Source: Phoronis australis (taxonomy: Eukaryota > Phoronida > Phoronidae). Taken from it: 64,000 nucleotides of DNA. The translations under genes and the position numbers were made by a program. How positions within the stretch are numbered: position 1 is the stretch's first letter; each line of letters begins with the position of its first letter. The DNA lies in assembly GCA_002633005.1 (NCBI GenBank), contig NMRA01000294.1, positions 178,948-242,947 of the forward strand. Direction: 5' to 3'. Shown piece by piece: positions 1 through 10,515 of the stretch. The notes below the pieces were generated by a model that saw nothing but the letters and a program-made list of their open reading frames with translations, ran no database searches and had not been told where the DNA came from.

Positions 1-542
1 ACAAATTTAACTTAATGTAAGCCAATTGAAAAATTTCGCATGCAAATTAGTTACATTACATTGCTAAACTGGACATCCTCCAAAGCTGTGATACATTAGA
101 TGTTGTCATCGAAGTAATCGCAACGTAGTGCAAATGCATCACGTGCACGATAGGATTTCTTAATGTGATAATTTGGGATCATTGACATGTGCTAATTGAC
201 TCAAAAACCTATTTTTAATTCGATTGGTGATTATTCGAGCAAAATATGAGCAGCTATTAGCGGCGACACTTCCCTGTAATTGTTGATGATAACAGTGGCC
301 CCTGACGATAATTTGGATGTAACCGAAGTTGACCGTTCATACTGCACTGAAGCAACGCGACGCTGTGCTGTTAAATCCACTTGTCTACTGCGAAGCTAAC
401 TGCTGCAGTTAACTTGAATTCAGGCCGTTCGTACTGACTTGCAACTCCCCAAAACATCGACGTGACGACGTTAGAATGAAAGGGCTTTCGCAATTAACAC
501 CAACACGGTGTAACTAATCTGCGTCAGCGTGAATCAGTATTA
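1..542. other. Non-coding sequence, nothing recognised
   Basis: No exon-like frame with splice sites, no RNA gene and no recognisable mobile element was seen here on either strand. Confidence 0.5.
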
Positions 543-1686
543 GTATTAGTAAGCGCAACAAATCGCAGGACAAAAACTGAACAGCTGATCGAATTGAAGC
601 TCTTCAAAATGATTCGGGTCTTACGTATGCTGACTGAGATCAGTTACCCATCAGTGAATGCTCCAACCGTGTATACGAGTCACTGAACATTTCACAAACA
701 GCACTGACTTATACTTGTCCATGCCTTGTAAAACCTTCATGAGTTCGAACATTCAGTCTTGTCCTCATTGTTTCCCACCTATCGAACGAGTCGCTTAAAG
801 GTACAAGGTTTGTTGGTAATGCCGCTTATTTTACTGACTAACACGTCTTTTTCTAAATCTAGTAGAGCAAGACGACTTCGTTTCGCCTTCGGACGAACAC
901 ACGATTTTTTTTGCACGTTTGAAAAGTTAATAACCTTTTGAACTTGATGGCTACCAAAAAACGGCTAAAACGGCGTTAAGAGATATTTCGTGTATAACTC
1001 GGACCATACGCCTTTAATGCGAAGGCATGGGCGATCCTTTGTCTGCCTCCTTAACGGCGAATTCAGTTTTTTACGTTTACCTTTATATAGTCAAAGATCC
1101 TCGACGGATCTTNGTATTAGTAAGCGCAACAAATCGCAGGACAAAAACTGAACAGCTGATCGAATTGAAGCTCTTCAAAATGATTCGGGTCTTACGTATG
1201 CTGACTGAGATCAGTTACCCATCAGTAAATGCTCCAACCGTGTATACGAGTCACTGAACATTTCACAAACAGCACTGACTTATACTTGTCCATGCCTTGT
1301 AAAACCTTCATGAGTTCGAACATTCAGTCTTGTCCTCATTGTTTCCCACCTATCGAACGAGTCGCTTAAAGGTACAAGGTTTGTTGGTAATGCCGCTTAT
1401 TTTACTGACTAACACGTCTTTTTCTAAATCTAGTAAAGCAAGACGACTTCGTTTCGCCTTCGGACGAACACACGATTTTTTTTTTGCACGTTTGAAAAGT
1501 TAATAACCTTTTGAAATTGATGGCTACCAAAAAACCGGCTAAAACGGCGTTAAGAGATATTTCGTGTATAACTCGGACCATACGCCTTTAATGCGAAGGC
1601 ATGGGCGATCCTTTGTCTGCCTCCCTAACGGCGAATTCAGTTTTTTACGTTTACCTTTATATAGTCAAAGATCCTCGACGGATCTT
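543..1686. repeat. Direct duplication of ~570 bp joined by a single N (probable assembly artefact)
   Basis: Bases 543-1112 are repeated almost exactly at 1114-1686, with one N at 1113 as the only spacer. The copies differ by a few substitutions (for example GTGAATG versus GTAAATG, AGAGCAAG versus AAAGCAAG) and by a poly-T length difference, about 1 percent in all, which is the level expected between alleles. Both start at GTATTAGTAAGCGC and end at CGACGGATCTT. Two overlapping contig ends left unmerged fit better than a biological tandem duplication, because the N sits exactly at the junction. Confidence 0.9.
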
Positions 1687-3813
1687 CTTAAAGTGGCTTG
1701 GAACGTGAAAAATAGTATAAAGTAAGAAAGTAAATGTTACTCATCTTGCATAAAACCTGTGTCATATCGTGGCGTACAAGTTTTTTTGTAGGTTTCGTAA
1801 ATATAGTGAGTTTTAGATGAGTTTGGAGTATTTTTCTTTACGTTTGAAAAGACACACCTTCGTGCTCGTCAAGTCCTACATTACAGTCCCAAAATGCATT
1901 GCGGTGCCTTATTTGGAAATGGCCTGATGACCTCAGAAAGGTGAAAGGTCGCCGAAAGCAAAACAGTGATGGCTGGTTTCGAAAGCACATCGACACCTTG
2001 ATTGACTCAAAGAAGTCCCATTTCTGAAGTAAGTTCTCGATTTATTTGGTTTCTATGCTCTCCCAAGTACATGTATGATCTAATATACTTTTTGCACAGG
2101 ATTTCATTTACATGTATGTGCATTTCAAACGGAAAACGAACTATTCATGTCTTATCGTTTAGTGAATGAAAATAGTCTGGCTCACTGATCGGCGTACGGT
2201 CAACATCGTAGACTATGTTGTGTATAATCTATAGTAAACATGAACAATAACATTTTGCTAAAACATTTCAATACATCGTTACTGTACGTAGGATTTATAA
2301 CTAAAATGTATTTCGGGTGATTGTTAATTGTTACTACGTGATGATTGCGTACAGGCCAAAGGCCCCCCATGACTGGTGCAAGCAAAAATTACACAGCAAC
2401 AGCATGAAGAGTAAGAAAATATCGAACCCAACGGTTGAATTCCGGAACACCAGGTCTGTATCGCCAACCCCCACAACATTCGAGCCACCTGTGCATACAA
2501 TCGAGCTTTGCTCATTTCTCCGAGGTGTCATGTTGGGCCCCCCTTGTGGTATCCTAGATCCGCCACTGGCGTATTCACCGTTTAGTAAGTGGCCAAGTAG
2601 TGCAAGTGCAGTTAGCTAAATCCTCAGCTGTTAGTGTTGGAAGAAAATGTAATCTGAATTTCTCTGAAAACCTTCATTGAACTTTCTTGTTTACCGATCA
2701 AAAAATCCACCAAAAATTCTGGCCCAGGGTTTTCTTGAATTCTGGGGCCAAATGCACCCAGTTGGCCCAAAGTACATGTAGTCAATGCATTTTAGTGTTC
2801 AAATGGCCAAGATCAATGACTTGACCAACTTAGTAATGATATTAAAATTATGCCTTAGTAATCACACTGTTATTTACAGTAATTCTAACCAATTACAAGG
2901 TGCTTCACAGCGAATTTTTAAATAAAACTTTAAAATTGGGAAGGTTAACTTTCTAATGCTAAATTTTTGTATCTTTTTGAACCGAAAACACATTTTATCT
3001 CCTAATATCTCAAAAGCTGTTAACTCCAGTCATCTGATAATTTACATTGTCATTACATGGAAATATGTGATGATGATACATGTAAGTCACAGACACATAT
3101 GTTCCAAGGACTGGTTGTAAGTATATTGACCTAATTGTTCACCCAGTGATAGTTTGCAATATGCATCATAATGAACATTCAGTTACAACAGCATTAAAAA
3201 GTTTTATTTTATCGAGCATAATCATGATCCAAATAATTTTGCTTTTTTTCAAAGTATGTTACACATTTTCACTGACTATAACTACAAGCACTAAGCAATT
3301 TAGGCATTTGTACAAATCTGTGGTTTGCAATCAACTTCTGTTTTATTGAGTTGACCTCCACTTTTACATCTGACTACAATGAAACATCAATGATGTTTGG
3401 ACTCATGGAAGGATACAAAGTTACATAATGCACGAAATAAGAGGTCATTCCACTTGAGCAACATAACTGTGTTTAGAAATAAAAAGACAGAATCAATCTA
3501 CACACCTTTGGACAAATGGAATGCTAAATTGCACTTCCAGCGAATTTGTCCCACTAAAAACATCAGAAATTGCAGCAAAATTAATTGAAAATAATTTTAT
3601 TTCTACTATCCATGGAGCATCTAATTATCATTGCAGAGGAGAAAATAATAGAACATCTAGGTACTTTCATAGTTTATAACATTATTCATTGGCTACAACA
3701 TCAGCCGTTGCACAGTTTCAATTGCACAGAACTTGTCTTACACTTCACCTGTGGCTAGAGAACAAAGAACTGTCAAAAGTAGCATGTTATTGCACCAGCA
3801 ATTGTAGGAGGTA
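1687..3813. other. Non-coding sequence, nothing firmly recognised
   Basis: Short ORFs on both strands here lack splice signals or protein-like composition. A stretch around 2350-2580 has runs such as GGCCCCCC and ATCCGCCACTGG that resemble the tail of a small dispersed repeat (compare 36985-37020), but I cannot define its ends. Confidence 0.4.
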
Positions 3814-4112
3814 CTGAAAGTCAAGGCTTTGTCGCACTGGCTGAGCCTAGAACGTTTTGTTTGAATGGACTTAATATTAGCATATAGTCAAGATTAATAA
3901 AGTGATGAACTCGAACCAGTGTTCAGTCTACCATTGCATCAAAATATTAGAACANCTGAAAGTCAAGGCTTTGTCGCACTGGCTGAGCATAGAACAGACA
4001 TTACGTTGTACGTTTTGTTTGAATGGACTTAAAATGAGCATATAGTCAAGATTAATAAAGTGATGAACTCGAACCAGTGTTCAGTCTACCATTGCATCAA
4101 AATATTAGAACA
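3814..4112. repeat. Second direct duplication joined by a single N (probable assembly artefact)
   Basis: Bases 3814-3954 recur at 3956-4112 with an N at 3955 between them. The second copy carries an additional 17-18 bases (around AGACATTACGTTGTACG) and two or three substitutions. The structure is the same as at 543-1686, which supports a common assembly origin with the two copies representing two alleles, one with a small indel. Confidence 0.85.
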
Positions 4113-4348
4113 AATCGATGACAACCTGCGCCCACCTATCCATGGGGTAAAACGTGAAAAGAATTTAGACTAACAGACTGGGGCTGAGATTTCACTAATG
4201 GAATGCTCTCAGGAACAGAATATTTTCACACATTACCAGTCCTGTTTGAAGCATTTGCTTTGGTTTGGAAATTACTCCCAATGTTAGGCATGGCTTTTGA
4301 TGAATTTTGAGACTATATGAAATTTAAAAGGCTTGTTTATTTCCATAG

Positions 4349-4508
4349 GATATGTGGGAGAGCCATGAAAACAAGGAGAAGTGAAAGTGTAAGAGGAGGT
4401 AGAGGAAGGAAATGGAAGTCAGTTGCTACAGCTACTCTAGGTCCAGCTTCAGTGACCCCAGCTCATCGTGGTCTGCAAGGTTATGCATCTTATCAAGATG
4501 ACGTACAG
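4349..4508 (+). CDS. Isolated candidate exon of an unidentified plus-strand gene
   Basis: A good acceptor (pyrimidine-rich TTGTTTATTTCCATAG) precedes an open frame that ends at a plausible donor (CAG|GTACTT) in phase 0. The frame contains an ATG at 4365 followed by 48 codons rich in basic residues at first (MKTRRSESVRGGRGRKWKS), then a stretch ending GLQGYASYQDDVQ. The composition looks protein-like, but I recognise no family, and I found no partner exon on this strand nearby. It does not match paladin. It could be a first coding exon, an exon of an upstream gene, or chance. Confidence 0.35.
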
Positions 4509-5014
4509 GTACTTTATCATGAAGAACAAACACGTGCAAAAACAATTTAAAAATTCTAGTTCAGAGAATAATTTATGACTTGTAAATATATAGAATATCC
4601 AATATTTAACCTTCTATGTTATTTTACATCTTGAAGAAATAAGGAGCCATTACATTTTACAGATTTTCATGTGGTCATCATTTGTCTAATGATGCAAAAT
4701 AAGATGTGACATCAACTTTTGAACAAAGTTCCAGTTTTTTCTAGTAGTGAGCTGAGCTTGTAGCTAAGTGAATTATAAGAATACAAGATGGGATAAATAT
4801 CTCCTTTCCATAATTAGTGAAAAATCTCCTAATTTTCAGAGAAGAGTAAATGCAATGACCAAATGAGCAAGTGCGACACCTTTCGGAGAAGGAGATAGAA
4901 AGAGAGTGTTGAACTTTCAACAGAAGAAATCCGAACATCACTCATCCTTTGCAAGACACGCTGATGAGATTTGAAAGGGAAAGGAGGGTGTCATATAAAC
5001 AATAAATTTGCTAC

Positions 5015-5196
5015 CGTCCACACCTGAGTGTTCACCAGCTGCATCATGAATTCTGTGGACACCACTGAAACCTGTAGACACCGTGTCATCATAGTCTCCA
5101 TAGCGGTACATATTGATGCTATCTCCTGCAACTTCCTCCCCACCAAACTCTTCATCTCCAAATCCAACATCGCTAATATCCACATCATCAATGATA
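5015..5196 (-). CDS. Candidate acidic exon of the unidentified minus-strand gene
   Basis: On the minus strand this interval reads a strongly acidic, protein-like frame (DDVDISDVGFGDEEFGGEE, then MYRYGDYDDTVSTGFSG and HDAAGEHSGVDG) and ends at a plausible donor (GGACG|GTAGCA). The start is unsure. The best acceptor by pyrimidine tract (TTTCTCTTGTTGCAG, exon from 5206) leads to stops in this frame, so a weaker AAAG acceptor at 5196 would be needed. Its entry phase does not match the exit phase of the next candidate exon upstream (5640-5779), so at least one boundary is wrong. Family not recognised. Confidence 0.35.
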
Positions 5197-5639
5197 CTTT
5201 ATGGACTGCAACAAGAGAAAGCGTGATGATCTTGCCCTTTAGAATTTCAAAAACGACACAACACCTAGCTCCCGTAACGCACTTGAAGAACTACTAAGTA
5301 ACAGGGCTCGCATTATGTGCACTGGAGAACAGTTCAATACAGTTCATTCAGAATTCAAATGTTTTATACATATAGCGTTTGATGACACCTTACGATGCCT
5401 TCTTTAGTCATTTTGCAGGACCTAATGGTTAGTACTGTGAAAGGATTTCTGTCCTGTCAGGGCTTCCAACCTGAGATTCATTGCTGAACATGCACTGAGC
5501 TATTATGACCAATCGTCAGTAGAAGATATATTTAAATAAATACATTAACATTGTCAGCACTGAACAATATGATTTATTTTTATTAAAAATTGGATAACTC
5601 ATAATTTAAATGTGTACACAATGGTTATGTTGCCCTTAC

Positions 5640-5779
5640 AGTTATCATCCAGGTCATCGCATACTAGGTCCTCAGAAACATCAACCAATAGCATGTAATA
5701 TAGAGAGTCAAAAATGTTCGAGTGTTTCTCTTTTAAAGCATTGGTCAGTCTGTATTTATTGGATTTCACCACATATCGC
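5640..5779 (-). CDS. Candidate exon of the unidentified minus-strand gene
   Basis: The minus strand shows an acceptor (TTTTTTATCATAACTTA...GGTTAG), an open frame of 46 codons including RYVVKSNKYRLTNALKEKH and LYYMLLVDVSEDLVCDDL, and a consensus donor (AACT|GTAAGG). The composition is protein-like: mixed hydrophobic and charged residues with an acidic end. It enters needing two bases and leaves with one, so it joins neither the 6707-6794 exon nor the 5015-5196 exon directly. An exon is missing or a boundary is wrong. I do not recognise the protein. Confidence 0.35.
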
Positions 5780-6706
5780 CTAACCACGATTAAGTTATGA
5801 TAAAAAACAATCCATGTACCGCATGGTCTCTATATTTAGAACTCAGAAAACAGATTTAGGAAATTCTATCCAGAACACACACTTATGACTTGATGTCACA
5901 AGTTTCATGGATTGCCTATGCTACTGATAAAAACTCCTCAAAATCCCAACATTGCATTTGAATATAAACTTTTAAATTATACAGCAATCAACTTCAAAAA
6001 AGAAAAAAATGTCTAATTCGGTGCAAAGACATGTATGTGCAAATGCAATCATTGAATTCAACTCTGACCACACTATTTTCAAATAAGTTGGGAATACCAA
6101 TGTGTCACGTTAAAAACACAAATATGACAAGATTAGTTGCAGGATGACCTATAAAACCATACCTAATAGGTGGTATTTAGTCAAAAGGGTCACCAAAACT
6201 ACTGCCCATCTCCTTTTTGATGTATTTATTTTTAGTTATATCTTTGCAAATCACAAATATATACAGTGCATGTAAACAGAGTATGCAAAATTCAGTCATG
6301 CTTAGAAGAGAAACCTGTGCACGCCATTCCTGACCATACCAGACATGTAGAAAAATCCATTTTATTGGAATATACCATGCAAAATATATGCACACTCATC
6401 AGTTAGAACACTAAATAGTTTGTTGTCAAGATAATTCATGAGCACTGACTAGTTCTCTCAAATTTTAAAGATCGGGGGCCTGTTCCAACAGAACTGACTT
6501 AGCTAAGACAATTTTCAACTTTTAGTAAATTTTAAAATAAAGTTAAATTTGTCTCAAAAACAATTCAAGAAAGTGTTTGACATAAGTTTTGTCTTAACTT
6601 ACCAAAATTGGAAGTTTCAAAGTTTGGAAGTTAAAGACAAATCTTAGACTTAAGTCAAAATGATCTCGTCAATTTCTTGGAACAGACTCTAGTACTTTCA
6701 CATCAC

Positions 6707-6794
6707 CTTTGTAATGAATGGCCTGGATACAAACATCAAGGCTTCGTCGTCACAGACAAAATCAATTGCGTCGATTCCAGAAATTTCAAGCCCA
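6707..6794 (-). CDS. Candidate internal exon of the unidentified minus-strand gene
   Basis: An 88-base interval on the minus strand is bounded by a strong acceptor (TAGTATATTTTCAG) and a donor (AAAG|GTGATG). One frame is open throughout and reads GLEISGIDAIDFVCDDEALM then FVSRPFITK. The other two frames stop. It starts with a single base (needs two from the preceding exon, which lies in or beyond the assembly gap) and ends in phase 0. Family unknown. Confidence 0.5.
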
Positions 6795-7030
6795 CTGAAA
6801 ATATACTATTCTCATAATCACATTTAGATGATAAAGAAAGTTACCACGAGTTCAACATTTGTCAGCAACTAATCGAGGGTGCCAGGCAGTCATATGTACA
6901 GACTTGAGTCCAACGCACAAAACACTGCATCATTTGGAAGAACGCTTCATTTATACATACGAACCACAACATGATGTGTACAAACGGACAGTCATGCACA
7001 CAAAATAACTAATCAGATATAAAAATAACA

Positions 7031-7467
7031 NNNNNNNNNNNNNNNNNNNNNNNNNNNNNNNNNNNNNNNNNNNNNNNNNNNNNNNNNNNNNNNNNNNNNN
7101 NNNNNNNNNNNNNNNNNNNNNNNNNNNNNNNNNNNNNNNNNNNNNNNNNNNNNNNNNNNNNNNNNNNNNNNNNNNNNNNNNNNNNNNNNNNNNNNNNNNN
7201 NNNNNNNNNNNNNNNNNNNNNNNNNNNNNNNNNNNNNNNNNNNNNNNNNNNNNNNNNNNNNNNNNNNNNNNNNNNNNNNNNNNNNNNNNNNNNNNNNNNN
7301 NNNNNNNNNNNNNNNNNNNNNNNNNNNNNNNNNNNNNNNNNNNNNNNNNNNNNNNNNNNNNNNNNNNNNNNNNNNNNNNNNNNNNNNNNNNNNNNNNNNN
7401 NNNNNNNNNNNNNNNNNNNNNNNNNNNNNNNNNNNNNNNNNNNNNNNNNNNNNNNNNNNNNNNNNNN
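7031..7467. other. Assembly gap of 437 N
   Basis: A run of 437 unknown bases. It begins inside a candidate minus-strand exon (7468-7540), so at least one exon end of that gene and perhaps a whole exon is hidden here. Confidence 1.
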
Positions 7468-7540
7468 GGCTTTAGGTTCTGACTCTGTGGACACTTGTCT
7501 AGACATTGTTGAAAATCTTTCACTTTGTGCCACTTCATAC
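7468..7540 (-). CDS. Candidate exon of the unidentified minus-strand gene, cut by the gap
   Basis: The acceptor ATTTTTGCACAATAG precedes an open minus-strand frame, YEVAQSERFSTMSRQV then STESEPKA, that runs into the gap. The exon starts with one base (G). The upstream candidate exon at 8095-8159 ends with AG, so the join makes an intact AGG (Arg) codon and keeps both frames open, giving LVCAR-YEVAQSERF. This phase match is the best evidence that the two belong to one gene. I do not recognise the domain. Confidence 0.5.
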
Positions 7541-8094
7541 CTATTGTGCAAAAATGAAATTGCAATAACCTAGTTATTAACTACAGGTACAGATGTCAAA
7601 GCCTACAGGTGGTACAATTCGCCGCCATAATAACAACCAAACTACATGAATAACCATCACAAAAAATACGAGTGCAATTCATTACTAATTTTTTTTGTTG
7701 CGAATTGGAATTTATTACCAAAAATTATCCTCAGTTAATCAACGAACGTTTTTGCTTTCACTTTGTTAACCTTTGTAGGGCAGCGAAATTTTGATTATTG
7801 GGGTTTTAGCAGTGGATTTTCTTCCAAATTTCGCACAATATCTTCGAAGAAGGTAGGCCCCTTGATCTCTTATTATACTACCACTTAATGTCAATATACA
7901 TAGGTCTGAAAATAAGGTACAACAAGATAACAAGGCTACAAATCGGTGAGACATGACTTTGTACCTCCTTTGCAAGTACTCAATCTGGCAAAATGCACAG
8001 CTTGCTACTAAAACAGAATTTCTGTCTGAACTCGGCCATAACTGGTGGCACAGGGGGTTCCAGGGGCAGCAAGAAGCCTTTTAGCAACTCGTAC

Positions 8095-8159
8095 CTCGCA
8101 CAAACTAAACCATACAAGTCATGCTGCCTTAAGTACCTTGATAACATAGACATGGTCAC
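8095..8159 (-). CDS. Candidate exon of the unidentified minus-strand gene
   Basis: A 65-base minus-strand exon bounded by an acceptor (CAGCCTCCTAAG) and a donor (GCGAG|GTACGA). It reads VTMSMLSRYLRQHDLYGLVC plus A and two bases of the next codon. It looks like a short amphipathic helix followed by a conserved-looking LYGLVCARYE segment once joined to 7468-7540. If the donor is skipped, the same frame stays open for a further ~33 codons (YELLKGFLLPLEPPVPP...), so a longer exon or a terminal exon is an alternative. The first exon and promoter are not located. Confidence 0.45.
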
Positions 8160-8272
8160 CTTAGGAGGCTGTCGATGTCTTTATTTCCTTCTAACTTGAA
8201 CAAATACTTTGGTAATCAAGATTTCTTTCTGATTCGTTTCTTTGTTCATCTACAATATCATTTTGCACAGGT

Positions 8273-8755
8273 ATGAGTGGTACAACCCTTGCGGCCAAGT
8301 TTCAAGCACTAGCACACTCTGGTGATCACCAGTGTAGCGCTTTAATGATTGATTTACTCCGTCATGGAGGTCGATCTCAATGTGATTTCAAAACGCTACA
8401 GCAGTGATTCAATCAATACAGAATTGGGCCAATTTCCCAAAAATGGTCAGTCCATGATTTTGTTACCATAGCGAAGGACAAAAAATTGACTCCTAATGCC
8501 CGTTCGTATTTGACCGAGCTGGGAAAAGTTTAAGACATTACCATTCCCCTAAGGTATCCCCCTATCTGCAAAAGTTCGTTGCAGCAACATGACTTTGATG
8601 GTTTAATCAATGTGGCACAATTCGCCAAAAAACTTCCAACTGGTGGAGGGCCTATTGGACAACTGCAGTCAGTTGAGAGTGTGGTACTATCTCAAAGTAA
8701 TAATGCTTTTCAATTTCTCTTAGTGTTTCAAGAATTATCAACTGTAAACAACTAA
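8273..8755 (+). pseudogene. Decayed ORF of unknown family with two in-frame stops
   Basis: From ATG at 8273 the same frame runs 160 codons to TAA at 8753, interrupted only by TGA at 8405 and TAA at 8531. For AT-rich DNA about eight stops would be expected by chance. The translation has protein-like blocks: LAAKFQALAHSGDHQCSALM, KWSVHDFVTIAKDKK and FDGLINVAQFAKKLPTGGG. It is preceded by TTTTGCACAG, so it could also have been a spliced exon. I do not recognise the family. It may be the remains of a transposon protein or a processed copy of a host gene. Confidence 0.45.
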
Positions 8756-8789
8756 AAAAGTCGTCAATATATGTTATAAGGAGGTCATA

Positions 8790-10515
8790 GGCCACTTTAA
8801 ATTTTGGCATATAGACATCTATTAGTGCGATGACACTATTCTTCCGTTTTTGGATGGATTCGAAATATTTTGCGCCGCCTAGTGGTCATTTTTCACGGTT
8901 TTCTTGTTTGCTTTGGTGTCCACCCCTGTATCAACCGAACCACTCGAGGTGTGATTGTAAAAATTGGCATGTCTGTTATTACTATCATGAAGAGAACGGC
9001 TGACGATGATTTCCTGACAACTTTGACTACTGTGTTGCCTCACCCAGCCTTCAAATTGGGGGGCTCGAATTTCTGTCGATGTGAACCATTTGTTGACAAA
9101 AAATCGGGAGAACTAAAAAAAAAAACGGAGTACCACATTCATAACTGTGAACTGTGCGTGTGCATCTATTTTATTGCACTCTTGTCTCGTTTTCTATGAC
9201 TTTTTGTTATTCTGGGGTGGACCTTTTTGCCCACTTCGCCAGATGGGTGCGCGCATGCTCCTAGTAACAATCTTGTTTTTTTACACCAATGGCGGTATAT
9301 TCTATACACTCTGCAGGATTTTTGTTAAATTTAGCCAGTGTTTTTATATGAAGTTGACAACTGACGATGACTACTTTTGAACTTATCGGACTACCGGTGT
9401 GGCCCATTGTGGCAATTTTCCTTTACCTCTGTATCTTCAAAAGTCTTCCACTGATTTTTATAAAATTTGGAATATGGGCATTTATTGGTGGGATGACGCT
9501 ATCCCTCCTTTTTCGGATGGATTCAATGTATTGTGTGCCACCTAGTGGCCATTTGTGCTATTTTTGAGTCTGTTTTTGGTGTCCACCTCTCTATCAATCA
9601 ACCCATTCTAAGGAGAGTTGTAAACATTGGCATTTATATTTTAGTGTGAAGAGGACGACAGACGATAACTACTTCTACTACTGTGGCGCCTCCGAGTGGC
9701 AGTTTTTTTCATCCGTAGCTGTATCTCTTAAACTCACTGCAGGATCTTTATTAAATTAAGCAAGTGTAACAATATAAAGTTGACATTGTACGAGGACGAC
9801 TTTCAGACGGATCCGACCAAAGCTATGCCCCCTAGTAGCAATTTCATTTTTATACGTTTTCATCTCTTTCTCTGAAACTTCTTTACGAATTTTTATGAAA
9901 TTTAATGAATAGCTTTCTATTACAAACGATGATACATTCCCCCTTTCGGATGGATTTGACCTGTTTAGCGCCGTCTAGCGGTCATTTTACTGCTTTCTAA
10001 TCTGTCGTACGTCCGCCTCTCTATCTATGATACAAGGATGATTGTGAAAATTGGTACATACATGTACATGTACATGTAAATAGTTCTTGTGAAGAGGACC
10101 GTTGACGAGGATTTTGTGACGACTTCGTTTGCTTTTGCGCCTCCTAGTGGCATTTTGCTCTCATACACGTAGCTGCAGGATCTTTATTTAACTTAAGCAA
10201 CTGTATTTATATGAAGATGACGACGGGCAGTGACGACTTTCAGACAGATCCGACGAACGCGCTGCCCCTAGTGGCAATTTCGTTTTTTTTTTGTTTTGTT
10301 TTTTATTTCTCTGAAGTTTATTGGCAGATTTTTATGAAATTTGGTAATGGCTTTCTATTAAACATATGATGGGATGTTCCCGTTTTCTGATGGAAACGAC
10401 GTATTTTGCGTCACCTAGTTTCCATTCTTATGATACAATTAAACACCCCTAGAAGCACACCGTTTGCAATGCATTTGTGGGCGCGTTTCAACGCTTCGCG
10501 TTGCTTTTGTTTAAC
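8790..10515 (+). repeat. Higher-order tandem array 1 with CTCF-like cores
   Basis: About ten monomers of 122-170 bp follow one another in a repeating order A-C-B, giving a ~440-bp higher-order period (A cores at 9535, 9967 and 10408; B cores at 9825 and 10259; C cores at 9685 and 10137). Each monomer carries a core of the form GYGCCNNCTAGTGGYMATTT. Monomer A has a TTCGGATGGATTCGACGTA-like lead-in, B has CCGACGAACGCTG, and C has CTGCAGGATCTTTATTAAA. The right end (10440-10515) is shared with the copies ending at 18185 and 46560, so the array is the inside of a dispersed element. One C monomer is split by a MITE at 9041-9258. Confidence 0.85.
9041..9258. mobile_element. MITE copy inserted into a CTCF-like monomer
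   Basis: The interval matches the MITE at 16363-16614 (shared TTTTTGCCCACTTCGCCA block and right end GGTGCGCGCATGC at 9246-9258). It lies between GTGTTGCCT and TCCTAGTAACAATCTTG, which together reconstitute the split core of a C monomer. The left terminal repeat has been lost or has decayed; the copy starts at CACCCAGCC. Confidence 0.65.

Noticed and set aside
4365-4508. Reading this exon as the paladin N-terminus
   Set aside because: The basic RRSESVRGGRGRKWK sequence does not match paladin's start or domain 1, and there is no connecting exon in the following 6 kb.
6951-7565. Long minus-strand ORFs of 180-204 codons
   Set aside because: They are mostly translated N from the assembly gap. 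Only the ends can be read.
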